Assembly (NCBI RefSeq): GCF_029906345.1
Contig: NZ_JARYGY010000002.1
Span: 39,710-103,709, forward strand
Origin: Aquimarina mycalae
GTDB taxonomy: Bacteria > Bacteroidota > Bacteroidia > Flavobacteriales > Flavobacteriaceae
Length of the DNA: 64,000 nucleotides
Direction of reading: 5' to 3'
Of the stretch, positions 8,438-17,414 are shown piece after piece. Made by a program: the position numbers and the translations under genes. Below the pieces are notes generated by a model that was given only the letters and a program-made list of their open reading frames with translations, did no database searches and was not told the origin of the DNA. Every line of letters begins with the position of its first letter. Position 1 is the first letter of the stretch.

Positions 8438-8628
8438 TTCTTTTGTAATAAATATTGCTGAGCTATTCCAACATCTTCTGGATAATCTAATATAGTTCCA
8501 AATACTTCTGTTTCAAAATCAAATCCTGGTTCTCCGTTTGAATTTATCATGTTTCCATTTAATGAAAAATCATGTTTGGCATACTTAATAGGTTTACTAC
8601 ACTCTGAATTTTTTATTTGCTTAACCAA
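8434..8628 (-). pseudogene. Orphan C-terminal fragment of an HExxH lipoprotein
   Basis: About 64 codons whose product matches the last 45 residues of the 510-residue protein at 9195-10727: NGNM, then GFDFETEVFG against GYDFDMEVVG, then YLLQKK against YLLRKK. The HExxH helix and everything upstream are absent. The frame closes at a TAA three codons before the only available start (TTG at 8628), and no ATG precedes it. It is therefore best read as the remaining tail of a second effector copy, retained together with its partner gene at 7871. Confidence 0.75.
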
Positions 8629-8700
8629 AAATTTTTATAATACAAAAACGAATAATCTCTTTTAAACATTACTTTAAATCGATCGCCCGGTAGAAAATTA

Positions 8701-9192
8701 CTATTGCTTCTTTTCACTTAGTTTTTGTTTGATTAATTTCCATAAAAAATCATTGTTTTTTAGCTTCATGCCGCTAGCGCTTTTCTTTATTAAACTCCAC
8801 TGCCCAATGTTATTTCTATGAAAAATCAACTCAATCACCTTACTTTTAGATCGTTGCATATATCCAACTCTAGCAATATTATAATCAATATCCAAATAAA
8901 AGAAATCATAATAATTATCAATTAGTTCATTGTAAAGTTCTTCTTCTTTTTTAAATATTATGTTCTTATTTATTTTGAATTTAGATTCTGTAGCATACTG
9001 CAGAGGGCTACTTATATAACTCAACTTAATATAAATAGTATCTTCCTTGTTTTCCTCAATTATAATCGATTTTGTAAGTATCTCCCCTAAATTACCATAT
9101 TCTGTATTACCTTCTGTAAAAAAATTTTGAGAATAAAATTTGATATTAATTAAAAGGAATAAAATGATTAAGAGTTCTATTCTAATCTTCAT
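8701..9192 (-). CDS. Small secreted partner of the HExxH lipoprotein
   Basis: A 163-residue protein with a signal peptide (about 1-21, ending KFYSQ). It is a paralogue of the protein at 7222-7701. Its start lies two bases after the stop of the 510-residue lipoprotein, so the two form a tight operon. No enzymatic motif is visible. A secreted small protein coupled to a surface metallopeptidase could be its inhibitor or immunity protein, or a secreted cofactor. The sequence does not decide between these. Confidence 0.72.
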   Translation of the reverse strand: MKIRIELLIILFLLINIKFYSQNFFTEGNTEYGNLGEILTKSIIIEENKEDTIYIKLSYISSPLQYATESKFKINKNIIFKKEEELYNELIDNYYDFFYLDIDYNIARVGYMQRSKSKVIELIFHRNNIGQWSLIKKSASGMKLKNNDFLWKLIKQKLSEKKQ

Positions 9193-9194
9193 TG

Positions 9195-10727
9195 TTATTG
9201 TTTTTTTCTTAATAAATATGTCTGATATAATCTTTCGGAGTCACTCGGGTCATCTTGTGTTGACCCAACAACTTCCATATCAAAGTCATAACCTTCATTT
9301 TCCCAATCATCCTCGCTTGATAAATACATGTTTCCATTATACAAATAATCTCCCAAATGAGTTAATTCATGCAGAACTACTAAGGAAACAAAAAAATTGA
9401 TTGCATCAATATCAATATTTGGGTTATTTGTTAATTCCTGCTCTAAATCCCAATTTAATGTAATAGTATTAATATCTCCATCAAAAAGCCCTTCATATCT
9501 AGCCCATCCTAAATTTCCAAGTCCTCCAAATTGTGCTATCACACTACTTTCATCACCCCAAGTCAAGGCTTCCTTGATTTGTGTATCATTAAGACTACCA
9601 AATTTCTTCAAAGCACCAACAAGAAAAGCATCATCTGCCATTTTTGGTAATTCTTCTTTGAGGATTTGAGTCACTAATGGATATTCAGTAGCATAATCCG
9701 TGCCAGGAGGATATTTCACAAAAGGTTTTAAGCTTATTGCAGTACCATCCATAAGAGATTCCAACATTTCTTCTATTATATTCCTTGTTTCATCATCCCA
9801 TCCACGTTCTGATCCATAACTATGTAGTTCCTCTACTTTATCAGCATTTTCTAAATTATATATCCAATTATATTCTAATGTACCATTAGGGATATTTAAT
9901 TGACTTTTCAGTATAGCTGGTTCAAACGATGTGTTTAAAGTACTTGTAGTTGGGCTTGTTAATCCACCACCACTAGTAGGATTACCAGGAGGAGTTACGT
10001 CTCCTGATGGAGGTATACTAATATCTATAGGACCTGTGCCAACAGGAATTCCTCCCGAACCACCATTACTTCCTCCACTGCTACCTCCATTATCTGTAAA
10101 AGTCTCTGGACAAGGTACCTGTTCAAATATTAATATATATCCTGGTTCATCTCTTGGTGCAACTGCTCGGGCATTATGACAGTTACCCGTTTCATCATCA
10201 TAATAAATAAAATCAAAATCTTTTTGTAAAAGAGTATCATAATCATAATTCTCCAACGCTGTATAAGAAACCTTTGTTTCTTCACTAACAAAAGGTAATT
10301 GATTGACTAAGTTATCCCAATCTTGATTGGATAAGTAGTAAGTAACAATATATGAATCATACTTTCCATTATCAATAGAGTTTAGCAATAAATTCTCCAA
10401 CACTCCAGTAGTTTCTTGTCTATAAATCGGAAATGTGTAAGAGTGATAAGAACCATACTCTATATATTTGGCAACAGAAGTATCTACAAAAAAGTCTTCT
10501 ATAGAGTTATTCGATTTCTTGGTCAATTGAAATTTGTTATTAATCTTTTGCACTTCATTAAGCACATTCTCTTTAGCAATTAAATCTTCTTTGGTTAACG
10601 TTTTTAAAATTAGTTCTTGCTGGTTTTCTTCAATCATTAATTGGTCATCCTTTTGGCAACTAGAAAACAACACCAGATTTAAAGCCATACAGGCCCAAAA
10701 GACATACTTTTTAATTTGTTTCTTCAT
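9195..10727 (-). CDS. Lipoprotein with C-terminal HExxH metallopeptidase domain (toxin-like)
   Basis: A 510-residue protein with a lipoprotein signal (LNLVLFSSC, Cys about 24). An N-terminal domain of about 180 residues follows, then a low-complexity Gly/Ser/Pro/Thr linker (about 215-270) and a C-terminal domain of about 240 residues. The last domain carries HELTH at 453-457 and a later acidic residue (FDMEVVG, Glu about 485) that could be the third zinc ligand. Lipoprotein head, flexible linker and toxin-like peptidase tail is the architecture of polymorphic toxins, and a tailless paralogue remnant lies downstream. The zinc-peptidase call is fair; the toxin role is inference. Confidence 0.75.
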   Translation of the reverse strand: MKKQIKKYVFWACMALNLVLFSSCQKDDQLMIEENQQELILKTLTKEDLIAKENVLNEVQKINNKFQLTKKSNNSIEDFFVDTSVAKYIEYGSYHSYTFPIYRQETTGVLENLLLNSIDNGKYDSYIVTYYLSNQDWDNLVNQLPFVSEETKVSYTALENYDYDTLLQKDFDFIYYDDETGNCHNARAVAPRDEPGYILIFEQVPCPETFTDNGGSSGGSNGGSGGIPVGTGPIDISIPPSGDVTPPGNPTSGGGLTSPTTSTLNTSFEPAILKSQLNIPNGTLEYNWIYNLENADKVEELHSYGSERGWDDETRNIIEEMLESLMDGTAISLKPFVKYPPGTDYATEYPLVTQILKEELPKMADDAFLVGALKKFGSLNDTQIKEALTWGDESSVIAQFGGLGNLGWARYEGLFDGDINTITLNWDLEQELTNNPNIDIDAINFFVSLVVLHELTHLGDYLYNGNMYLSSEDDWENEGYDFDMEVVGSTQDDPSDSERLYQTYLLRKKQ

Positions 10728-11193
10728 TTAATTACAATTTTAAAATTACTTACTTTTTTTCAAGGTGCTAAAATAACACAAACCCCTCATTATAATTTAC
10801 GGTTTTCCCTTATAAATGATAGTTCACACAAGATACGATTAAGGAATTTTCAACTCAATTTTAATCAACTATTTATTATTAAAAATGTGTTGTTTTAAAT
10901 TATTTTTCAATACATTGATGTTAACAAAAACTATAAGTTTTTGTTATTTTTTCCCTTAATCAGCAAATTACATTCAATATTCCATTATTAAATGATATTC
11001 TGATTCACCTTCTTATTAATTGTGTCACGAAGAATAATAATGTTACCCAAAATCTTCCAATATCTTTTAGTACTAAAGTAATTTTTGTAAAAATAGAATG
11101 AATGATAGGTTAGGCCTAATATGTTGTACGCCTATTTCTGTAGTTGCAGTAACTTGTAATTTTTATAAATAAACAAGAGTAATAATGATAAAC
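10728..11193. other. AT-rich intergenic region with a perfect hairpin
   Basis: No convincing gene lies in these 466 bp. A perfect hairpin, AACAAAAACT (10923-10932), loop ATA, AGTTTTTGTT (10936-10945), followed by a T-run on the plus strand, is the only clear structure. It could end transcripts or act as a protein site between the membrane protein gene and the toxin-like operon. The short open frame at 10716-10898 has no coding character. Confidence 0.5.
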
Positions 11194-11859
11194 TTAACTT
11201 TTGGGTAGTGACACTACGGCTTTTGTTTTTAATTTTCGTCTCCAATATATAATATAAATTGTACCTAAAACTGAAGGGACAATCCATGCGATAAGATTTC
11301 CTATCCCTAATCCCGCAACTATAAATGCAGTAATAGAAGCGATAAAAGCTCCAACCATTTTTCCTATATGATTTGACAACCACCCATTGTTTGTTTTCGT
11401 GAAGTTTTTATAAAATACAAAATCCCTTATGGTTAATGAAAGCCCAAATCCACCAAAAAATATAAATAACATATACCCCATATTTCCTGAACTGATACCA
11501 TATGCACCATACAAAGTCATCAGTGCCGAAATCAATAACATACTCCCAGATATTATTTTATCCACTGGTTTTGCTTGTAATTTACTTTTTGATTTAAAAG
11601 TTAATATCTGATTTCCTGAAATCACTAAATAAACTGTAAACAATCCGATAAGAAAAAGAAAAATATTTTCGTGATTAGGTAACCAGGAAATCGGTATTGA
11701 GATTAAAGAACTTGTGATCATTCCTATAGAAAAAAGTTTCCCCATCTTCTTATGTGGTTTACTTCCTTTTTTAACCATAATACTTCCCATACCTGTGATG
11801 AGTCCCAATCCACCAAAAAACGCGTGAATGTAAATAAAGATCTTAATTGTTTCTTCCAT
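11194..11859 (-). CDS. Multi-pass membrane protein (DUF2306-like)
   Basis: A protein of about 221 residues from the Met at 11859 (an upstream Met at 11889 adds ten polar residues). It has six to seven hydrophobic helices. The N-terminal helix carries the short motif HAFFGGLGLITG followed by KGSKPHKKMGKLF, which is typical of predicted membrane proteins of the DUF2306 kind. The function is unknown. It stands alone between the toxin-like operon and the restriction-modification genes. Confidence 0.72.
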   Translation of the reverse strand: MEETIKIFIYIHAFFGGLGLITGMGSIMVKKGSKPHKKMGKLFSIGMITSSLISIPISWLPNHENIFLFLIGLFTVYLVISGNQILTFKSKSKLQAKPVDKIISGSMLLISALMTLYGAYGISSGNMGYMLFIFFGGFGLSLTIRDFVFYKNFTKTNNGWLSNHIGKMVGAFIASITAFIVAGLGIGNLIAWIVPSVLGTIYIIYWRRKLKTKAVVSLPKS

Positions 11860-12127
11860 GTGTGTTTGTAATTTAATTTGAAAGTCCAAAACTCAGGTTT
11901 TCATTTCCTTAATTAAAGTTTATCATTCTGAACTGTTGTTTGATTGTGACAAATTGTACTTTTTGTCTAAACATTATTAGCTAGTTACATCGAAACCTAA
12001 AATGTTACCATGTACTATATGGAAGAAGTTATTTGTATATATGCTTTATAGTATAGATATTTTAATACACTATGATTTCATTTTCATTTAAGGTAACATC
12101 ACTCTTTTTTATATTAAGCGATCCCTA

Positions 12128-13207
12128 TTATGCTTTTATTTGAAAATTCAATTTGATAAATGAACCATTATAATTTTTGTATACGGTACCATATCCCATT
12201 TTAGAGCCCGAAGGATTATCGAGTCTTGAAGAATTTTTTAAATATTGTTTAAACTTGTTAAAATCTATTAAGTGATAACAAAGCATTTCACTATTTGGTT
12301 TGATAATGATTATTCCTCCAACAATATCATATTTACCAGACCATACTGATTTAGAGGTCATGCCTAAAGCAGCTTCAACTAAAAAATTTACCAAGCGATA
12401 TTCATAAAATTTATGTCCCTGACTTAGGTCATAATTCATTGGATTATCTTCTCTAATTTTTACAATTACTTCATTAATTTTTACGATGCTACTGACATAT
12501 TTATCTTTCACAATATGAGCTATAATCTCTGGTAGGTCACTATCAATTACTTGAAGGTTTAACTTAAAAGTATTGTCATCATAGGAATCAAAAACAACCT
12601 TATAACCTAATTCAGTTAATTTTGAAATACGCTTAATATATTTATGACCAGTAGTAATACCATTAACCTCTTTTAAATCTTCATCAGAAATTGGCAAGTT
12701 ATTAGCATCAATAATCCTATACGTAATATTGGTCGTTTTATTGGCATTGAATAATGTCGGATCACTACCTAAAAATGATTTAATGCTAAATTCTTGATCA
12801 GAACTTATTGCATGAATAGGATCATAAACACGAACGTTAATATCTCCCTTACCTAATGACTTATCTGCAACTTGCGTAATAAACAACTCTTTAATTGATG
12901 CTATCAATTCCTTCGAAATACCTGTCTTACCCGTTATTTGGCTAACAAGATTATTCGCAATTAGTTTTGCTTTTGACTGGGGAAACGATAATAGTATCTG
13001 CTCAGTGTTTGCATCAATAATATGTATATGTTGGTCAGAAGCAATTTTAAAGTTTAAGTTTTTTCCTGCATCCTTTCTGTAAATTGAAAGTAACTGAACA
13101 AAAGATTCGGTTTTTTCTAAATTTTCATCTGCAGAAAATAGTTTGCCTTCTGCTAGTAATTTGAAAAATACATAGAGTTCACTCCATTCGCCTCTATTTC
13201 CTTTCAT
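12128..13207 (-). CDS. HpaII-family type II restriction endonuclease
   Basis: A 359-residue protein beginning KGNRGEWSELYVFFKLLAEG, the characteristic N-terminus of HpaII-family endonucleases. Later landmarks of the family are a GxDIxV segment and an SIKSFLGSDPTLFNA block, which may belong to the nuclease core (assignment of catalytic residues is inference). The C-terminus keeps the family pattern (GGIIIIKPN, LCYHLIDFNKF, SRLDNPS). By family it should cut CCGG. The start overlaps the stop of the methyltransferase by four bases, so translation is coupled, methylase first. The gene looks intact. Confidence 0.9.
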   Translation of the reverse strand: MKGNRGEWSELYVFFKLLAEGKLFSADENLEKTESFVQLLSIYRKDAGKNLNFKIASDQHIHIIDANTEQILLSFPQSKAKLIANNLVSQITGKTGISKELIASIKELFITQVADKSLGKGDINVRVYDPIHAISSDQEFSIKSFLGSDPTLFNANKTTNITYRIIDANNLPISDEDLKEVNGITTGHKYIKRISKLTELGYKVVFDSYDDNTFKLNLQVIDSDLPEIIAHIVKDKYVSSIVKINEVIVKIREDNPMNYDLSQGHKFYEYRLVNFLVEAALGMTSKSVWSGKYDIVGGIIIIKPNSEMLCYHLIDFNKFKQYLKNSSRLDNPSGSKMGYGTVYKNYNGSFIKLNFQIKA

Positions 13208-14466
13208 AAATTCAACTTCTTGATTATCTCTTGCGCTGTAGCTTGAATAGCAGGAACTGCCACAGAATTTCCGAATTGTTTATATGCTTGTGCATCTGAT
13301 ACTATAATTTTAAAATCATCTGGAAAACCTTGAAGTCTTGCCCATTCTCTAGGTGTCATTTTTCTAATTCCTTCGCGATTTACTTCGCCCGAAATATTTG
13401 TTATTGGTTTAAAGTTCGTTAACCTATCATCCAACACTAAATTTCGTTCTCTACCCATTCCTCCACAAACAACTGCATTGGCTGTTCCATCGTTTGGGAT
13501 GATTTCATAACCAAATCCATTCCCTTTGCTTTCATGACGAGCTCTATGATTCTTTAATGTCTGCACATAGGTTGTCGATAGATAGTATTTTACAGAGACT
13601 TCTTCTTTTTCTAAAATATCTTCTAACGCCACATCCTTATTGGTTGGTTCTGGATATTGAAAATCTGTAATTCCTAAATCTTTTCTAAATCCTACTATAA
13701 AAATTCGTTCACGATTTTGAGGCACACCAAATTCTTTTGCATTTAAAATTTGAGGTTCAGGAACGTAATAGTTTAAATCTTCTCGAAGAACATTTAATAT
13801 TGTTGCTAATGTTTTTCCTTTGTCGTGATTACGAAGCCCTTTTACATTTTCCAGGAAAATTGCTTTAGGTTGTTTCTTTTTAATAATCTCGGCAACATCA
13901 AAAAATAGTGTTCCTCTAGTGTCTTCAAATCCGCCACGTCTTCCTGCAATAGAAAAAGCTTGACAAGGAAAACCAGCGCATAACACATCAAAATTATCTG
14001 GAATATAACTTTTGGTTTCGGATTTGGTGATATCTCCAAATGGTATTTCTCCAAAATTAGCTTTGTATGTCTGTTTTGAATATTTGTCCCATTCGCTGGT
14101 AAAAACACATTTACCTTCTAGGTTTTGAAATGCCATTCTAAATCCACCAATTCCTGCAAAAAGGTCAATGAATTTAAACTTGGGGTTTTCTGGTGCAGGA
14201 AACGGAATTGTTTTATGCAGGTCATAAATCAAGTGCTGAAGTGTCTCTTCTGCAATCTTATTTGTTATTTCGTTTGTAGGATATTCTTTTGCAAGGATTT
14301 CTTTTACAAATGCAAGTGCATCTTTTTTATAAAATTGAGAAACTCCGTTTTTATGATTATGCAAATAATGCGTAAAAGAAGCTGGTTTAGGGTTATCTGG
14401 CTCAACCACTTTAACCTCAAACAGCTGACCATCAATATCTTCTACTTTAATCCTTCCTTTTATCAT
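13204..14466 (-). CDS. DNA cytosine-5 methyltransferase, M.HpaII-like
   Basis: A 420-residue C5 methyltransferase with motifs in normal order: DLFAGIGG (101-108), GFPCQ with catalytic Cys168, FLENVKG (205-210) and QNRERIF (250-256). The target-recognition region (GYEIIPNDG, GGMGRERNL) follows, then PREWARLQGFP and QFGNSVAVPAI. The target-recognition part and flanks closely resemble M.HpaII, so the expected product is 5-methylcytosine in CCGG. An extra N-terminal segment of about 95 residues precedes motif I, longer than I recall for M.HpaII. Together with the overlapping endonuclease gene it forms a type II system. No controller (C) protein gene is seen. Confidence 0.95.
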   Translation of the reverse strand: MIKGRIKVEDIDGQLFEVKVVEPDNPKPASFTHYLHNHKNGVSQFYKKDALAFVKEILAKEYPTNEITNKIAEETLQHLIYDLHKTIPFPAPENPKFKFIDLFAGIGGFRMAFQNLEGKCVFTSEWDKYSKQTYKANFGEIPFGDITKSETKSYIPDNFDVLCAGFPCQAFSIAGRRGGFEDTRGTLFFDVAEIIKKKQPKAIFLENVKGLRNHDKGKTLATILNVLREDLNYYVPEPQILNAKEFGVPQNRERIFIVGFRKDLGITDFQYPEPTNKDVALEDILEKEEVSVKYYLSTTYVQTLKNHRARHESKGNGFGYEIIPNDGTANAVVCGGMGRERNLVLDDRLTNFKPITNISGEVNREGIRKMTPREWARLQGFPDDFKIIVSDAQAYKQFGNSVAVPAIQATAQEIIKKLNL

Positions 14467-14569
14467 TCTTCGTTAAATTCAACTCCACAAGTTAAAAAAA
14501 GATACGTCTGTTTTATTTGGTTTCGTAGTTTTTTGTTCACATTTTTTTGTAAATAAAATTGCCAAAATA

Positions 14570-14577
14570 CAAAGGTA
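14570..14577 (-). promoter_or_regulatory. Promoter -7 box for the restriction-modification operon
   Basis: On the minus strand TACCTTTG matches TAnnTTTG exactly. It would start transcription near 14563 and give a leader of about 97 nt before the methyltransferase ATG. No good -33 TTG is found at the usual distance. Confidence 0.5.
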
Positions 14578-14667
14578 GAAACAGTAATGTATTTTTTAAC
14601 ATTGGCCGATGAAATTTGCAAAAACAAATGCATTGTTTTAGTAGTGATATTTAGTTTATAGTGATTC

Positions 14668-14698
14668 GTATAAACTGCCATTTTAATGCCGTTTATAC
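14668..14698. repeat. Inverted repeat between LRR gene and RM operon
   Basis: GTATAAAC (14668-14675) and GTTTATAC (14691-14698) are perfect reverse complements, and inner GC pairs extend the stem. It lies 200 bp upstream of the methyltransferase and 17 bp after the LRR gene stop. It could be a transcript-end structure of the LRR gene, a regulator site, or a short relative of the intergenic elements found further right. Confidence 0.5.
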
Positions 14699-14714
14699 AT
14701 TGTTTTAGATTTTT

Positions 14715-15629
14715 TCAGAATATTACTTTTGTCTCTTTTAATAGGTTTCTTATGCGTGTTTTTTCTTTTTCTGAAAACTCATTTTTACTTAATTCTAACA
14801 ACTTGAGAGATGAAAATCCACTCAAATCATCTGGTAAACGTTTTAAATTATTATTCCTATATAAAATGACTTTGATATTTGATAGGTTTTGAATCTGATC
14901 AGCTAAATCTTCTATTGAAATATTAGGATTATTATCAAGCACTAAACCTTCAATCTGCTTAAGAGATTCCATGTTTGGAACTACGCTTAGATTATTATTC
15001 GACATCACAAGAATTCTCAATGATTCTATTTGTGATATTATTCGAATTGCTTGTTCTAGGTCAAGATCAGGATTATTATTTAGATGAAGTTCATTTAGTT
15101 TTTTCAAATTTGATAGTCCAACTGGGAGTTTTTTAAGTTTATTTCCGCTTAAATAAAGAAAGTCTAAATTTTTGACCTCTGATAAAACACTGAGAGCTTG
15201 TTCAAAATCGAGCATATCATTTTCGGCCAAATCTATTTCTCTAAGATTTGTTAAACTGCTAAGCAATGGTGGTAATTTGTAGAAGTTGTTACCTCTTACA
15301 TTTATTACAGAAATCATATTTAGTTTGTATAATTCCTCTGGCAACTCTGATAAGCTATTACCTTGAATATTTAAAAGTGTTAGTTTTTGCAAGTGTTTTA
15401 ATCCCTTCGGTACTTCTTTCAGGTCACAGTTAGTTAAATACAAGGAACTAACGTTAGGTAATTCTTTGATCTTTTCGGAAAAATCTGACAATTCTTTACA
15501 ATCTAAATCCAACCATTTTACTTTTTCAGGCTCTGTAAGTGCGGTCGAAAAAGATGAGAATTTTTTATTCTGACAAATGGAGGTTAATGGAACAAATAAA
15601 ATCAGAATTAATATTTGAATGGACTTCAT
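14715..15629 (-). CDS. Secreted leucine-rich repeat protein
   Basis: A 304-residue protein with a signal peptide (about 1-19, ending TSICQ). Roughly nine leucine-rich repeats of about 23 residues follow, of the form LPxxLxxLxxLxxLxLxxN, for example LKKLPVGLSNLKKLNELHLN. Some repeats carry extra Asp/Glu segments (NPDLDLEQAI, NPNISIEDLA). Such proteins bind other proteins or peptides. A periplasmic or surface location is likely. The partner is unknown. It is the first gene of the long minus-strand accessory series that runs to 31 kb. Confidence 0.85.
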   Translation of the reverse strand: MKSIQILILILFVPLTSICQNKKFSSFSTALTEPEKVKWLDLDCKELSDFSEKIKELPNVSSLYLTNCDLKEVPKGLKHLQKLTLLNIQGNSLSELPEELYKLNMISVINVRGNNFYKLPPLLSSLTNLREIDLAENDMLDFEQALSVLSEVKNLDFLYLSGNKLKKLPVGLSNLKKLNELHLNNNPDLDLEQAIRIISQIESLRILVMSNNNLSVVPNMESLKQIEGLVLDNNPNISIEDLADQIQNLSNIKVILYRNNNLKRLPDDLSGFSSLKLLELSKNEFSEKEKTRIRNLLKETKVIF

Positions 15630-15823
15630 ATGGTTTCAAATTGTATGTAATGTTATAACTATGTATCGTAGTCAGATAAAGTGTTATTCGTTTTCTTCTT
15701 TTGTAAATAAAATTCTAATTTCAATATTTTTTGCATTTTATAATCCTTAACAGCATGTCCGTTTGGGAAAGAGTTTGTAATCACTTAAATCACTATTACC
15801 AATACAAAATGTGGTGGTAGTTA

Positions 15824-16921
15824 CTATTTTGAAAGGCTGCTATTTAAAACTATCTTTCTTATTTCATTTTCAAAATGATATACTATATCACCTGCCATCC
15901 AATCATTATCTCTAGCATAAATATTCTCCCAAATTATGACATCAACATCTTTTTCTGGGATATAAAACTTAATGGATGCAAACCCAAATCCTCTTCCTCC
16001 ATGCCCTAAATGTTGTACTGGATGACGATTGTGAATCCGCAAACCGTATGCATAACCAATCGTATCATTATCAAAAGCAGCGTGCGGCCCTGAATTACTT
16101 GGAGTAACCATTTCCTTATGAGAAACTGAATTTAAAATTTCACCATTGTGAAGTTTAGTGTCCCAAATATTTAAGTCATGAGCATTTGAAATAATACCTC
16201 CTGCTGGGATAAAGTCTTTCCAACTTTCTTTAGTGAATCCCATACTATCAAACTCTACAAGATTAAGTTTTCCATTCTCTAACCAATAACCATTTATTAA
16301 CCCCTCATTAGATGTATCTAGCTCATAGCAGTAACTATCATTCATGCCCAATTCTTTAAACATGTGGTTGGCTAATTGAATATATTCTTTCCCTGTAACC
16401 TTTTCTAAGATTCTTCCTAATAGCCCATAGCCTGGATTACTATATCTATATCCTTTACCTGGTTCAAAAAGAAGAGGTTTTTCTAAACTTATTATCCCAG
16501 AAGACATATTTAGAAGTTGATGAATAGTTATTGTATCTGCCCAATTTGGTTCGAAGTTTGGCAAATATTCACTAATTGGATTCTGTAAGTCTATTCTCCC
16601 CTTTTCAACTTCTTTTAAAATTAAAACAGCAGTAATTTGTTTGCTGTTAGACATGATTCTAAACTTATCGTTTATCGAAATTGGAATTTTATTTTCAAAA
16701 TCCGAATAGCCAAATTCTTTTAAATACTTTGTTTTGCCATTCTTGGTTATTTGTATGATACCATTAAAAAAGCGAGGATGAGTAACCGCTATCAAACTAT
16801 CAATTTTTTCAGAATAGTCATCTATTGGTTCTTTATGATCAGTGACTTTGTTTTTATCACTCTTACAACCGATTGTAGAAAGAATGACTATCAACATTGA
16901 AATTTTGAAAATATATTTCAT
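15824..16921 (-). CDS. Beta-lactamase-fold serine hydrolase lipoprotein
   Basis: A class C beta-lactamase/AmpH-like serine hydrolase of about 365 residues. The start at 16921 gives a lipoprotein signal (MLIVILSTIGC); an upstream Met at 16957 would add 12 polar residues. Catalytic motifs are present: SNSK (SxxK, Ser about 91), YSN in GYRYSNPGYG, and HGG in HLGHGGRG as the KTG-box counterpart. Such enzymes act as esterases, peptidases or DD-peptidases, and true beta-lactamase activity cannot be claimed. It is attached to the envelope. A second, unrelated-length member lies at 32136. Confidence 0.88.
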   Translation of the reverse strand: MKYIFKISMLIVILSTIGCKSDKNKVTDHKEPIDDYSEKIDSLIAVTHPRFFNGIIQITKNGKTKYLKEFGYSDFENKIPISINDKFRIMSNSKQITAVLILKEVEKGRIDLQNPISEYLPNFEPNWADTITIHQLLNMSSGIISLEKPLLFEPGKGYRYSNPGYGLLGRILEKVTGKEYIQLANHMFKELGMNDSYCYELDTSNEGLINGYWLENGKLNLVEFDSMGFTKESWKDFIPAGGIISNAHDLNIWDTKLHNGEILNSVSHKEMVTPSNSGPHAAFDNDTIGYAYGLRIHNRHPVQHLGHGGRGFGFASIKFYIPEKDVDVIIWENIYARDNDWMAGDIVYHFENEIRKIVLNSSLSK

Positions 16922-16998
16922 AAACAATTTGTTTTGTGTTTTTCTAATTACTGCCATGATTTTTTATAAAATGAGTGGTAATGCATTTTCGCTCAATG

Positions 16999-17355
16999 TT
17001 AGCTTTCGTTTTTTGTTTTTAAGAATTCAGGATCTTTATTAAGTACAATTACTTCAATAATCTTATTTAATATAGTAGAACAGGAATCAACTCCTTGTTG
17101 ATTAGAAAAATCTTCCTCAACAAATGCTTTTTCTACAATCAATTGATTATCCTTATGAAGAAATTCAATTTTGAAGATCCCTCTTCCAGTCCAACTTCGA
17201 TAAAAACTAAGGGTATTTTGGTCAAAAATAATATCCCACTTTTCATCCATATTCATTGCTCTAATTCCTTTTTTTAAAATCTCAGAATCAGAATCATTGT
17301 AACTTTTTTCAAAGTCTATTGGTATTAAATCACCATTGAATTTATAGTCTTTCAT
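16999..17355 (-). CDS. Small cytoplasmic protein, unknown
   Basis: A 118-residue soluble protein without signal peptide or membrane helix. It is rich in charged residues and has a predicted mixed alpha/beta composition (DEKWDIIFDQNTLSFYRSW, FKIEFLHKDNQLIVEKAF). No family was recognised. It lies between a short spacer and the inverted repeat at 17363, as expected for a single-gene cassette in the putative array. Confidence 0.6.
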   Translation of the reverse strand: MKDYKFNGDLIPIDFEKSYNDSDSEILKKGIRAMNMDEKWDIIFDQNTLSFYRSWTGRGIFKIEFLHKDNQLIVEKAFVEEDFSNQQGVDSCSTILNKIIEVIVLNKDPEFLKTKNES

Positions 17356-17362
17356 AAGTAAA

Positions 17363-17403
17363 GCTAATGTTTAGTGTAAAATACATTTTCACACCTTGTT
17401 GTC
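17363..17403 (-). repeat. attC-like intergenic element (short)
   Basis: In gene orientation it begins GACAACAAGGTGTGAAAAT and ends TTTACACTAAACATTAGC. The inner arms GTGTGAAAAT and ATTTTACAC pair with one bulged base. It is clearly similar to the element at 18395-18447, sharing the AACAAGGnGT start and ACTAAACATTAGC end. It lies between the genes at 17415 and 16999. Confidence 0.55.
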
Positions 17404-17414
17404 TACATCTTATT

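Noticed and set aside
14463..14681. Small frame upstream of the methylase as a controller (C) protein
   Set aside because: It has no helix-turn-helix and no coding character, and it overlaps the promoter region; C proteins are helix-turn-helix proteins of about 80 residues.
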